Assembly (NCBI GenBank): GCA_038030265.1
Contig: CM075939.1
Span: forward strand, 47,473,253-47,537,252
Reading direction: 5' to 3'
DNA: 64,000 nt
Origin: Corythucha ciliata
Lineage: Eukaryota; Arthropoda; Insecta; Hemiptera; Tingidae
Within the stretch, counting starts at the first letter, position 1; each line of letters starts with the position of its first letter. The notes below the pieces were generated by a model. The model made no database searches and had not been told where the DNA came from. It saw only the letters and a program-made list of their open reading frames with translations. The position numbers and the translations under genes were made by a program. Below, in pieces: positions 10,970 through 22,482 of this stretch.

Positions 10970-11585
10970 CAACATGTGTAGAAATCTAAAATTGTCTGTG
11001 TATACTAGAGCTAAAATTTAGAAAAAGTGTTAGTGCAAGGCTAAAAGTGGCTGAAAAAATCGTGATTTAAAATTGAGAAAAATGACCAATTCACAGACAG
11101 AAGTGAGAAAAGGAACACAAATTGAGACATTCAATGCTCAAATTGAGAAAAAGCGCTCAACCACAGCTCAAATTGGGAAAAATCTTCAATTCCTGGAATA
11201 TAAACGCTACTTCGCGGCTGAAATTGAGGAAAAGCACTAATTCGCTGCTAGAACGTAGAGAAAAACGCTGATTCGCGGGTGAAAACCACTATTTAGTGGC
11301 TAAGATTAAGTAAAAGTGCTTATTCATGGCCATAACTGAGAACAATCGCTAATTCGCCGATAAATAAAGACAAAGTGCAAAAAAACGCTAGTACACGGTT
11401 AGTAATAAATGAAAAATCACCCCTTCAGGTTTGAAACTGAGAAAAACGCTAATTCGCTGTGAAAATTGACAAAAACGCTAATTCCCTGCTACAATGGAGT
11501 AAACACCCCCTCGTGGCTTCTGAGGGCAACTTCATGGCTAAAATGAATGGAAAAAATCGCTGATTCGCTGGTGAAAAGTAATAAT
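10970..11585 (+). repeat. Degenerate ~30-bp tandem repeat, family B (array 1)
   Basis: The core ggctaaaattgagaaaaacg followed by ctaattcgc recurs about every 28-36 bases with heavy divergence, for example at 11140-11290 and 11430-11500. It is the same family as 16040-16650 (inverted), 17825-18845, 50290-50620 (inverted) and 63860-64000 (inverted). No gene. Confidence 0.75.
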
Positions 11586-13558
11586 TTTCGACGAAACTTG
11601 GGGAAAAATTAAGTCCATCTCCTCATCAAATCCTCGCTCCTCTTATTTTGGGCTTCGGGGCAAAATGTGTAAGCTACTGGAATTCGTGTTATGGGGATAA
11701 TAACCTGTGACCCCTGAAAACGGGTCAAAAAAATCAATAATGTCTGAAACACTGCAGTGAAAATGCGTTTATCGGTTTTTCCGATTGATAATTGGTTCTG
11801 ATTTTCCGATTTCTTGAGTCCTGAAACCTTTCGTAAATTTCCAATTTTCTGGTATTTATGCGGAAATTAGGTTGGAAACCCGGAATTTGACTGGTTACTG
11901 CGATTTTGTGGCTCGATTTGGTGGCTCTTTCTTGGACTTAAGAGCTGTCGATTCCGTCACCGCTTTTTGTGGGCCCTTTTAACAACCGACCCCTTTACCG
12001 GCAGCTTTAAATGACCGGATCAAGAAGAGAACCCATTCAACACCTTGTCCGATGGAAAATCTGCTTCAATTCAAGGATTCCTTGAGATTTAATTGGATTA
12101 TTTTGCACATTTTTTAATTGGGATTTACGATTACGAGACGGCAAAGTCTTCGTTAACTAATTATCCTTCACAAACAAGCCGTACATCGAAAAAAATGATC
12201 GTAAAAAAAAAAATGAAAGGAACATATAAATAAAATAAATCGGGTAGAAAGCGCGTAGATATGAGTTGAAAAAGGTTTTGGGTCATGAAAGGGTACATAA
12301 AGGGGGGGGGGATATTCCCTTTCATTCCCACGCTATTTTGCTTTTGTTTCCTGACAGGGCCAGAGAGAAAGAGAAGCCTTCCAGAAAAATCGTTAAAAAA
12401 TGACGGGTTGCAATAAAATATGACCACAACTCCCCCCTTCCCCTTCTTGCCAATACCACCACAACCTCATCCTCTCGTAGGCCTTTCCCACATCCGTTCT
12501 TTAGCAACTACCACCCGAGCTTAAACTGTGTGCTATTGTTCTTTATTACAAGGATTGTCTTTTATTTAGCCCACTGTTTTTTTTTGTTTTGTCTTCTTTT
12601 TTCTCTTTACCCCATCATCAACTTCCCTCTTCTCTCATCTTCCACTGCTGCCACTCATTCTCGAATTCGGTTTCACTCTGATGGTGTTTTTATTTTATTT
12701 CTTACTAAAACGACAGCACTATCAAAGTGCCTTTACCCCTCATCGTTAACAACGTCTCGTGTGACTGTTTTTTTTTCTCTCTCACTTAGTTCTATAGGAA
12801 AAACAACTTGGTGGAGACTCATAAATATTCCTGTCGAAACCTCGCGAAATAGAGGGCCTTTGCGCGTGTTTTTTTTTTTTTTTTTTTGTTCGTTTTTTTT
12901 TGTCAGCTCCCACGTGCAATTCACACGACGTGAATCACTCGGGCACGGGACGGGTGAGTGGGGGGGGGGGCGAAACAGCGACACACAGAAAATAATACTT
13001 TAAGTAATCTCTTTGACGGAGAAGTTTCACCGCTCTGTCTTTTGGTGGTAGTGAAGCGGAGGGTGCACAAAGCAAAGGGTGAAGTAAAGCAAGCGACTCC
13101 GAGACGGAATGTCATATAAGCCATTACGTGACTCAATTACCAAAAATGACCACAATCAACCCGAAACTGGTCCTTTAAAACTGGAATTTTGTTGTATCGG
13201 GTACAAAAACGACAATTTTGCTCCTGAACTTGACTGAAAGTATATTTACGATATTTTCTGCTTTCATAAGGCAAAAGGCCTGTTGTTATACAAGTCAGCC
13301 GTGGTGAAAATTAGTGAGTTGTAGATGCTAAAAACGTGACCTTCCGGGAAGTGAAGGGAGTGGTTTTAGCCCTCGTAAACGGCACAAAATGGACCGCCTA
13401 GTTGCGTTTTGGCCACAGAATGGGGGCATTTGTGGCAGCGTTTGAAAAAACACCATTATGAGTTATTTCTGGTTGTGCTCAAAATTTTTAAAGGATGGCA
13501 CAAAAAGGCTCAAAAATAGCACACATTTCTTGTGAACTTGTTTTTTTTTTTGGACCGG
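11586..13558. other. Gene-free region with one dispersed-repeat copy
   Basis: No gene recognised. 11942-12095 resembles 1962-2470 (see the LTR-remnant entry). 12180-12900 has long T and A tracts, and runs of G9 (12302) and G11 (12960). Open frames at 12530-13003 (plus) and 12733-12984 (minus) overlap and are homopolymer-driven (Phe- or Lys-rich). Confidence 0.5.
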
Positions 13559-15960
13559 TTAACCCTTCAAGGACGGTAATTAAAAAGGGTAATTTTTTTC
13601 TGCTTGAGCACTATGTATTCAATTCTAAGGTCAAAGTTAGCCTGGAAAAAATGTTTAAAAAAATCTTATTTTAAGGGGGTGGGGGTAGTGGCCCGTGATC
13701 ATATGAACACGCCCGTCCGTAACACTGATTTTTTTTTACTTTTGAAAAAAGTGTAATTTAAACGAAATTTATTTATTTTTTTACAAAAATCAGAATACGT
13801 ATTATGTTTTTCATTATACAAGATGAAGTTAAGAAACTTACTGGCGGTGGTACGACTCGAAACAAGAGACACATAAACCAACTTGGCACTTTCTACACAT
13901 TGTTCTGACAGTTCGTGAACACTCCTCCTTTGCGCATCGTCTTCGAGGACATTCACCGACATAATGACCTCGATCGTCGTACCGAATGTCATGTTGCACT
14001 CGGGAGCTTCGGGAGCCCGCTGAGGTTGATGATTTCCCTCTGGCTAGAAATTCTGTTTTTAGAGTGGAAAGATAATGAAGGACAATGTCACGACGGAATT
14101 GCAGCTTCGTAACGTTGTGACCAGATTTTTTGTGTAAGAGCCATGCATTGTTCATCGAAACGTCAATAGCCCAGGTGAACAGGGGCCACCACTATTTCTT
14201 ACTGCGGATGTTTATGCGGTGCTCATTCATATCTTGGTCCATTCTATCTGTCCCACCCATGTTACTGTTGTATAAGGAAACAGCTTGTGGCTGTGGAATA
14301 TTTATGTTCTTCTTTTTTTCTTTGCTGTATCTAAGAGCGCCAACAGTCGGACAACATCCTGCTGAAGTTGAGGCGATGTAGACGATGCTGTTGTCCAACC
14401 ATTTGCAAACAAAAATTCCGTCATTTTTTTCTATAACGTACTCTGCGCTGCCTCTCGCCTTTTTTTTCATTTCGCTCTTTGATGGAAGTGGGCAGGTTTT
14501 TGGGATTCTATTTTCCCTCATGGTCCCCGTACAATTGTATCCTCTATCTCTCATGTGCTTTAGCAGGTTCATACTAGTGAATAAATTGTCGACGAAAATA
14601 TGATAGGGGTAGTTTTTCTTGTCCGAGGGTAGGTTGTCGAGCATTGAGACCAACGGGCTCGCCGCTTTGCCAAACGTGTCTTCGTAAACTGTGTTGAGGA
14701 TCTTACTCTTCCCCTGGTAGACTTCGAAGTCGATTAGGTAGCCGTAGCTCGTGTTGAGACACCAAACCTTATAACCAAACCTGATTGGTTTCCCGCGTAA
14801 AAACTGTTTACACCCATGACGGCCAAAATACTTCACCATGGATTCGTCGAAGTCCAAGTTGGGCGTCGGAACGAAGTTTTCGATGAATTTTTTACGAAGA
14901 ATATCCAGCATAGGACGGAGCTTGTACATTTTGTCCATCTTGTCAATTTTGTTGTTGTCGGCCGCGTGAATAAACTTCATTATTTGTATGAACCGATCAC
15001 GCCGCATACACGAAGTGACTAGATCGTTCTTCATATCAGGTTTTGTGTCCCAATACATTTTTTTCCCGGGAAGAGGATTGTATCCACTCAGGAGCAGTAT
15101 TGCAATAAATGCCCGGATGTCGTTCCTCGATATTCCGGGGCTAGCTTCATTCTTGAAGGCAGCATATTTTTCTGTCTCGTCTTTTAGTAGCGTAATGATT
15201 TCATCGTCGATGAATAACTCGAAACACTGGACAGGAGTGAGGTCTTTGTATTCGTTGAAATCGTCGCCAAACTTCGTGGGGGTTGCTTCGAAATCACCCC
15301 TTATCCAATTAGTTTTCCTTCCTTTACAGTAAGATTTTTCGTCAAAGGAAAAGCCGATCCTTTTTTCGTTTTTCAGAACAACTTCTGCTCCGCTATTCAA
15401 TTGCCGACCACTCAAATTGTTTATAAGACCTCCGTTGTCTTCATTACCACTGTCCTCGTCGGTCACAGCGGCTGGGTCAGGTGGAAGTATAAATACGGCC
15501 TCCGGTTCCAAATCCGACTCTTCTTCGCTCTCTGCTCCTTCCAAAATCTGGACAGCCTCATCCACTGTCAAGCCGACAACGTTTAAGACATCGTGGCAAC
15601 CACACTTTTTGTGTTGTGTTTGTTATTTTTTTTTCAACGAGCGCTTGTACTAGTGGCTCTAGTGTCGAGAAAATTGGCTGATACCAGCCACCGTGACGTG
15701 AAACATTCATTCTGAACCGTTTAATGGCACAGGGCATGCATGTCAGACTGGATCCACTCGTATTTTTCGGTTGAGCAATATGGTTTATAGTAGACTCACA
15801 AATTACGTCTTTCTCAGACCTTTGAGAAAATAACCTAATATTGGACTCGATGGGATTTTGGAGGTGGTTTTTATGATTTTTTTGGTCGCGTGACCTCAAC
15901 TCCAAGGGAGGGGCAATGGCCTCTATGGACCATATTCAAGTATTCAAGCGCCGGCGCTAT
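13559..15960 (-). mobile_element. piggyBac-type DNA transposon copy
   Basis: Bounds: one probable terminus at 13559-13576 reads ttaa followed by cccttcaaggacgg, the TTAA-plus-CCC ending typical of piggyBac elements. The transposase gene lies inside on the minus strand. I cannot find a matching ...gggttaa terminus on the far side; the element seems to end near 15960-16030, where inverted B repeats begin, so the distal end is probably lost or mutated. In this family the transposase cuts and pastes the element at TTAA sites without scars. Confidence 0.6.
13838..15571 (-). pseudogene. piggyBac transposase, nearly complete, one in-frame stop
   Basis: A DDE/D transposase that would cut and rejoin the element at TTAA. 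Reading from 15571: an acidic N-terminus (EESDLEPEAVFILPPDP), then the DDE core. The three conserved Asp positions fit DESMVKYFGRHGCKQF (about residue 245), VDNLFTSMNLL (about 325) and MGGTDRMDQDMNEHRI. At 14191 a TAG interrupts the signature KKWWWPLF (seen as KK, stop, WWPLF); the frame continues unshifted to a Cys-rich C-terminal domain (CPRRRCAKEECSRTV, CRKCQVGLCVSCFESYH), the usual piggyBac zinc-binding tail. No ATG precedes the conserved start in this frame (the open frame begins at a TTG), so the first codons are lost or lie in an upstream exon. Otherwise unusually well preserved for this window. Confidence 0.9.
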
Positions 15961-16039
15961 CCACCCGTCTTGCCGAGAAACTATTTTTTTTGCACACTTT
16001 TTTCAACACTTCAGAGCTTCTTCTCAATTTCATCGGTGA

Positions 16040-16650
16040 ATTAGATATTTAATTTCCCCCATTCCAACAGCGAATAAGCGACGTCTCTATTTTAGCGGCG
16101 AATTCGCTATTTTTCTCAATTTTTGCCGCGAGTTAGCGATTTTTCTCAAATTTTTCCGTAAATTAGCACTTTTTGCTAATTGGCTGCAAAGTTGCCTCTA
16201 GAAGCCTCGGCTTGCCATTTTTTCTCAATTTTCTGAATTAGCAAATTTACTAAATTTAACCCCCAATTAGCCATTTATCCTGATTATAACCACACATTAG
16301 CGTTTTTCCTCATTTCAGCCGCTAAAATTATAGATTTTCATGGATTTCAGCCACGAATTAGAGTTTTTCCCCAATTTTCGTCGCGAATTACGTAAAAAAT
16401 TTTCTGAATTTGGCTGTGGATTAGCGATTTTTTCATTTTCTGGCACAAAGCTATCTTTAGAAGCCGCGAATTTGACGTTTTGTCCATTTAAATCGCAAAT
16501 TATAGCGTTTTTCTTCTCAATTTTATCGGTGAATTAGCCACGGATTAGCGATTTTTCGCCACTTTTGCGGTGAATTAGCGTTTTTTCTGAGTTTTTGCGG
16601 TGATTTCGTATTTTTCTTTATTTTAACCGCTAATGAGCCAAATAAAATGA
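16040..16650 (-). repeat. Degenerate tandem repeat, family B, inverted (array 2)
   Basis: On the plus strand the repeat reads cgaattagcgatttttctca followed by attttagcc, the reverse complement of the B consensus seen at 11 kb and 18 kb. Spacing is about 30 bases. It lies immediately between the piggyBac copy and the Penelope fragment and faces the direct B array at 17825. Confidence 0.75.
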
Positions 16651-16840
16651 AACAATCGTTGACAACAGCTTCATTTTTCTATAGGAGGAAGGGAGCAAAA
16701 TTAAAAAGCGAATAAATACTACGAGAAATCTAAAACTAAAACTTACCCGAGAATACTATTATGTGTCAGGCACATTCGTATTAAAAAAAATTAAATAAAT
16801 CTGAATTTACAATTCATCGTATCACACTATATTGACTAGA

Positions 16841-17350
16841 CTACGGTATAATAGAGCTGAGGCTGTCAAACTTTGGTTTATCGAGACAAGAAGGTGGGAG
16901 GCTCGCAAGGGCAGAGGAGAAAAGGGAAGGGGCTCCTTCCACAATCTCATTCAAACAGTACGGGTTCGCCACTAATTCACTTCGAATGAACAATTTTTCC
17001 AGGCTGTCCTGTCTCCTCCCGTACGGTTCAATTGCTAGAAAGTGCGCCTTGTGATCCGCCGTCAGTCCACAGTTCCGAACATGCGCATAAAACGACGAGT
17101 TCGTCCTGGAAAGATGCTCCTTGAGACGAGTCCCAAACTTACGTCCTGAGCGGCCGCAGCATGTTGCTCGCTCACAGCCCCCACAACGAAGCCTGTAGAT
17201 GCCGTTTTTATCTTGTGGTTGGGTTGCATCTTTTCCTTGGCTCAACTTGTGCCTAAGAGTACTGCCACTCTTGAACGCTACTTGATATTTACATCTATTT
17301 AGGACGCGTTCTAACTCCAGAGACGATTTTCCGAGAAACGGAAGTTGCAC
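16841..17350 (-). pseudogene. Penelope-type GIY-YIG endonuclease domain
   Basis: A 169-codon frame. Residues about 50-80 read NGIYRLRCGGCERATCCGRS, then GRKFGTRLKEHL: the GIY half is kept, the second half appears as TCCGRSGR where YIGQTGR is usual, and R-x-K-E-H follows. The Cys pair (RCGGC) before it is typical of Penelope endonucleases. The C-terminal residues include ANPYCLNEIVEG. In the family the enzyme nicks target DNA to prime reverse transcription. Replacement of the catalytic Tyr region suggests a dead copy. Confidence 0.8.
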
Positions 17351-17490
17351 CCACCCTCGGAATTCGTTTTCCTCCTTTTCTATACCTGGGAAACATCTCC
17401 GCAGAAGTAGCTTCTCCCTCTTCTTCCGAACTAGTCGGTCGACGATCGAACGGCTATATCAGTTTGTTGCCGCAATATGATGGATGGCGT

Positions 17491-17822
17491 TCATTTCCTT
17501 CTGTAGTGCGACATGTTGTCGAGCGGCAGTGTGAGGGCTCTATGCACCAGACATCTAAACGCCGCTATTTTATGACGCGAATGGTGGTTTGAGTCAGCAG
17601 AGATGGCGTGGTCGGTCATTGACGGCTTCCTATGGACCTCGAATCTAAACGTCACTCCTGTTCGCTCAACGGCCACGTCGAGATAACATAGTTTTCCGTC
17701 GTGTTCCTTCTCCATCGTGAGTCTTAGGTATGGGAGCCTGCTGTTTAAGTAAGTTTCAAATGCTGACAGTTCTTCGTCACTCGCTTCCCAAACAGCGAAC
17801 ACGTCATCTACGTACGTAAATT
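17491..17822 (-). pseudogene. Penelope-type reverse transcriptase, C-terminal part
   Basis: The fragment opens with the catalytic box YVDD (complement of 17805-17816) followed by VFAVWEASDEELSAFETYLN, then a segment ending LPYLRLTMEKEHDGKLCYLD and VHRKPSMTDHAISADSNHHS. This series (YVDD, then LDV, then F-x-V-x-R-K-P-x-x-T) is typical of Penelope-family RT, which copies element RNA at a nicked target. Everything N-terminal of YVDD is missing. A frameshift near 17495 separates it from the linker. Confidence 0.85.
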
Positions 17823-17824
17823 AA

Positions 17825-18845
17825 AAAAAAATCGCTGATTCGCGGTGTCTAGATGCCACTTTATGCCTAAAATGAAGAAATAACGCTAATTTGCTGTTGG
17901 TGAAATTGAGACGTGGCCCAGTTTTTATTTTTCTGCAAGCGCTAAAAGGCAAGAAAATCCGCTAAGGCTATACGAGAGAAAAAAAACAACGCTAATTCGG
18001 GGCTAAAATTGAGAAAAATGAAAAATTCGCAACTGAAATTGCAAAAAAACCGCCCAATCGCGGATAAAAAAGTGAAAAGCCACCAATTCACACCTAATTT
18101 TCGAAAAATGCTAATTCACGACTGAAATTGAGAAGAATGGCTAATTAGCTGCTCAAATTGAGACATATACGCTAGTCCACGGCATAAATTGAGAAAAATA
18201 GCTAAATCACTAATGACATTGACAAAAAGCGCTACTTAGCGGCTAAAGTTGGAACAATCCTATTTCGCGGATTAATTGGAAAGAATAGATGATTATTAAT
18301 TCGCATAAAAAAAGTTCATTCGCGGATTCAAATGAAAATGAAAATCGGCTAATTCACGGCAATATTAGAGAATACTCCAATTCACGACTAAAATTTAGTA
18401 ATTCAACCGAAGACAATAATCTGTTGCTTCTAAAGGCAACTTCGGGCCTAAACCTGAAAAAAAGCGCTAGTCCATAGCTAAAAGTTGAAAAAATATTGTA
18501 AATGCGGGGCAAAAATAGTTCGCACACCGCTAATTTGCGGCCAATATTGAGAAAAATCACTAATTAATTAGCGTGGATGAAATCAACGAAAAACGCTATA
18601 CTTGCATTTCAAAGTGCTAATTCACTGCTGAAAAGGTAAAAAATCGCTAATTTGCTGCAAAAATCGAGGAAAACTTCAATTCATGGCAAAAATTGAGAAA
18701 AATCGCTAACTTGGGGTAAAAACGCTACTTCGCAGCTTAAATAGAGGAAAATCACATTGTTTGCGGACAAAGTGTAGAGGAAAAGCCATGTAATTCACGG
18801 CTAAAATAGAAAAAAAACTTCAATTTTCGGCTATTTTATAGTTTT
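17825..18845 (+). repeat. Degenerate tandem repeat, family B (array 3)
   Basis: About thirty diverged monomers (ggctaaaattgagaaaaatg, ctgaaattgagaagaatgg, ctaattcacg) at 28-32-base spacing. Orientation is direct, opposite to the array at 16040-16650. No gene; the frames at 18289-18477 and 18354-18560 are repeat-derived. Confidence 0.75.
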
Positions 18846-21800
18846 GAAATATTCATAAATCAAATGCGCTTCTTAGGTAATTTTTTCTCGTCCACCTTCC
18901 CTCCACCTCATTTTGTTAGACGCACTCTTAAGGACGCTCCTGAGCTGTTGCCTTCTCGCCCCCCCCCCCCCCATAAAAGCCGGCACTGGTTGATCTCAAA
19001 CCAAATCGAAGAGAAAAACTACACACAAAGATCACAATCTGTTTTGCTGAGCTGAATATAACGAGGTAGAATGCCCTAAGTTCCCGATCAAGTCCTAACG
19101 CCCAGTTCCCTGAAGATTGCAACGAGACCATAAAATCGGTATCAGTGCAGATATAAGACAGCAAAGAAGGGGAAAAATGTATGCAGCGCGAGAGCTGAGA
19201 CACAAACTGCTGCAGCAGGTCTTTAGAGTACGTGTATTCTGGGTGTGCTTAATGAGTGAATTTTGAACCAACTGCTAAGCTATACGCTATAAAACAGCCT
19301 AGGGTTTTAAGAAAACCCTACTTGATAGTTTTTCTTAAAACCGGGACACCCTTGAACCCATGACTCAAGATACAAGGCTCATGGGTTGAAGGGTGTCGCG
19401 GTTTTAAGAACTTGATAGGTTTTCTCATTAATTGTCTCTTTGAACCTATGCTATAATAGGCCAGTTCCGGGATTCTGTGGGCTTACCGTAAGGTGCATTA
19501 CCGAGAAAAAATTAATATTTAGTTACCAGTTTTTTAAGAACCCGGCAAGACTGGCCCTCCGGCCCTTCGGGCTCAGCCCGATCGTCCACCCCCTGTATCC
19601 GCCCCTGTTGCTGGGGTTACGTGTGAGAGAGAAGCGCTGCCGCATTTTCCAACTTGGCGGGAAAACAAAGTTTACATTGAATTAGTCCCTCGACGTCATC
19701 AGATAAGGTTGGTGATGGATGGGGGGGGGGGAAGGCTAAAGCTTGGTCTCATCAACTGAGAAAGTATTCTTCCTCGAAGAAGGCTGATACACGGTAAACT
19801 CGTAAATACCATGGGGAAAAGGCTGACCTCAGTCTAGCGGTCGCATAGTTGTCCACTGGTATTCGATGCTCTTTAGTCACGCTGCTGTGAGCAAGCTGGA
19901 ACCTAGAGAGAAAGAGAGAGAGAAAAAGAAAAAGTGATGGGAGGGTAGCTTTTCCGTCATTCTAGTAAAAGAGGGAGTGGAAAAAGGTTAAACCTTTTTT
20001 TGTGAAATATTTCCCCTACAAGAGGAAAGTATTCCGAGACAAGGAATTTCTGTTTAAATAAAACAAATGCCTCCTAATACCTCGATGGTTCTCAACAAAT
20101 AAATTTCAATTTACATAAAATGCTCCACTCTCTTTCATCCCATACCAGAGGTATTTGTTCACGCTCAAGCAAGTGCACCCTCCTTTCCACACCGACCCCA
20201 AAGCCACTGTAATTTCAGTCTCATCAATAACTCGTCACGCCCCCTTTTTACACTGTTCCAACAAACAACTATTTCAATCATACGAACCACCATTGTCACT
20301 CAACAAACATCCTCCTCCCCACTCACGGTGTCCTCGATTCACAAAAACACAATCAAAACTATTCACACATTATAACGATCGATGTCGTAAATTATTCATA
20401 GCGACATACGTGAAAAACATCCCCCCTCCCCTTCCGAACCTACTGACAAATAATAATATTTATATACGATTTTTGTATCAATAGCTCCCTGATTGCGCAG
20501 CCCTCTCCCTCACACCCATCCCTCCTACAAATCGCATCATCAGCTTCACTCGATACAAGTTTTGACAGTGGATCCTCCCCCCAACAGTCCACCAAAACCC
20601 CTCTCTCACAACCAAACACGCTGCTCTCAACAATCGTCCTTATATTCGAGTAAAGCAGTGGCTTTATTTGATTTATTTCATTTTGAGTTGGGTCGAACTT
20701 TTGGGATTTATGGCCTTCGAGGAATCTGCTTACAAAGTTTTTCAGGGCTTAAAATCGAATGAATTTTAATAAAATGTCCAATGCCTTCTAGCTAGTGGCC
20801 AGTGAGGAGGAAACACGGAAATTAGTTGGTTACATTCTTACACAATACAAAAAATAGGACATTTTCATGCTCGCAGTTTCGAGAATGAGTGAGTCAAAGT
20901 TTATTTATAAACTTAGACAGTTGAAATTGCAGGAAAATAATAGTATGATGTTGATGAATACGGATGACGGTTGGTGGGAGGGGGGAATTGTTTAAACCGT
21001 TGGTCCCGTTAAAAATGATACAGTCAACGATGGGGACTTCTTCTCTTCAGCTTTTGATGATTTCCTCCCTAAACGCTTCCGAACCACGTTCATTAAAGCG
21101 CTTGCCCCCCCCCTCTCCACCCTCTTCGTAGCAATCCGTCATCATTTCAAGCGCTAGAGGGGCCTCTTGGTCTTCGGGGTGTGTAAAGGATCTTCATTAT
21201 AAATAATTCAAACATTCTCTTTCACCTCGTGGTTTATTTATTTCTTTTTGTCATTTTGTTTTTTTTTTTGTTTTTACGTCTTTTCTCTTTCTTAAATAAA
21301 TCACAAGGAACACATTAGACGAAGAGAAGATAGTACTCAAAAACTTTTTATTGTTACGACTGAAAGAGGTCAGTTCCTGTTATTACGGATAAAATGCGCT
21401 ACGTTTTTGGAGAGGAGAAGCTTCAAGAGGTGTCGTTGTTTCTCCCTTTTATACTCAGATTTACCGTCATTCCTTAGTCGAGGCTAAGGGATGAATGTGA
21501 CGGCAGTGTGTTGAGAAGGGGAGAGGGGGGGGGGAGAGAGAGAGAGAGAAAAAAGTGTGGTATACTCTTTACACCTAAGTGATTTCTCGTGCACCTTTTT
21601 TTTCAAACCCCCACCCACGGCACCGTCAGCCCTTTTTCACATGATGGAGCGCCGTCGGTGACTGGCGAGGAAGTGAAGGGGCATGTGCACCTGCGGGAAG
21701 ATTGGAATTGTTCAGCGCTAGAATCTGGCCGTGTGGATTGGAATGAGTGGTGGGGGAGGGGGGGTTGATGGCGTAAGGTGTTTTAACAGTAAGCTCACGT

Positions 21801-22335
21801 GCTCTTTGGGACACTGGGAAAGTATAATGGCTGAGAAGGACTTACAGTGCCTCGGGATAGTGCGCTTCGCAGTTTCCCCACCACCGTATCACTCTTTTTT
21901 TTTCTTCTTTTTCAGAAGATAAACTACAATAAAACACTATTACATTAAATTTATTTGTTTCGTTCTTAGAATTTTGGACGGTTCATTGCTGGAAAACCGG
22001 GCATTACTTCCAGAAAGGTAAGAGCCTAAGCCTCCCGGCCTTATAAAGTTATTTATTTTGACACAACAAAGCAAAAAAGGCTGTCGGAGGGGGGAGGGTT
22101 GAAGGGGTCTCACCAGAAAATCAGTAATGTAGTAAAGGTACGGGAAAACCAGGATCACAAGATGATGAACATCCCTTCATAGTAAAACTTGAAAGTATCG
22201 CTAAAAGGCTGATACTGGTTAGGCCACAGCAGTCACGATCCACCTGTCGTGCGTGACGTTGCCTAACTTTTCATCGCCACTTAATTGCATTTAAAACGTA
22301 AAAAAAAAATCCGCTAACATGCGTAACCACTTATT
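18846..22335. other. Gene-free region
   Basis: No recognisable gene. It holds a C13 run at 18960, a G10 run at 19722, a strong hairpin at 19334-19408, Pro/His-rich translations of C-rich DNA at 20155-20760 (not gene-like), a (GA)n tract near 21534, and T-rich tracts. The right end is the target site of the Jockey LINE. Confidence 0.5.
19334..19408. repeat. Strong hairpin with 33-bp arms
   Basis: The arms 19334-19366 and 19376-19408 are inverted copies matching at 30 of 33 positions, with a 9-base loop. The motif cttgatag flanks each side in direct orientation (19321 and 19411). A smaller palindrome (agggttttaagaaaaccct) lies just left. Could be a MITE core or a structured small-RNA source; no support beyond structure. 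Confidence 0.6.
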
Positions 22336-22350
22336 CAGTTACTGATCTGT
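22336..22350 (+). repeat. Target-site duplication of the Jockey LINE (3' side)
   Basis: cagttactgatctgt, identical to 31065-31079. It abuts the T8 tract that is the complement of the LINE poly(A) tail. Confidence 0.9.
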
Positions 22351-22482
22351 TTTTTTTTAAACACATGGCCTGCCCGAGGGCAATAACATGCACTGATAAT
22401 AAGGAAAAAACAACGGGATATAAATACATTGCGCACTCGCAGGGTAGGTACTTACAAATGACAAAATAAGTAGCTGACGTGA

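Larger units (their letters stand above)
16841..17824 (-). mobile_element. Penelope-like retroelement fragment, 5'-truncated
   Basis: The fragment holds the end of the reverse transcriptase, the linker and the GIY-YIG endonuclease, in the order normal for Penelope-like elements. Its left (5') boundary at about 17822 falls inside poly-A directly joined to B repeats; its 3' side passes into AT-rich DNA and then the inverted B array. So it sits within, or split, a B-repeat block. Confidence 0.8.

Noticed and set aside
12530..13003. 157-codon Phe/Leu/Ser-rich plus frame resembling a membrane protein
   Set aside because: Driven by T tracts; no defined membrane architecture or homology recognised.
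19265..19460. Telomeric-type repeats (aaccct words)
   Set aside because: Only isolated words within a hairpin; no tandem array.
20155..20762. Pro/His-rich frames
   Set aside because: C-rich strand composition explains them; no domain.
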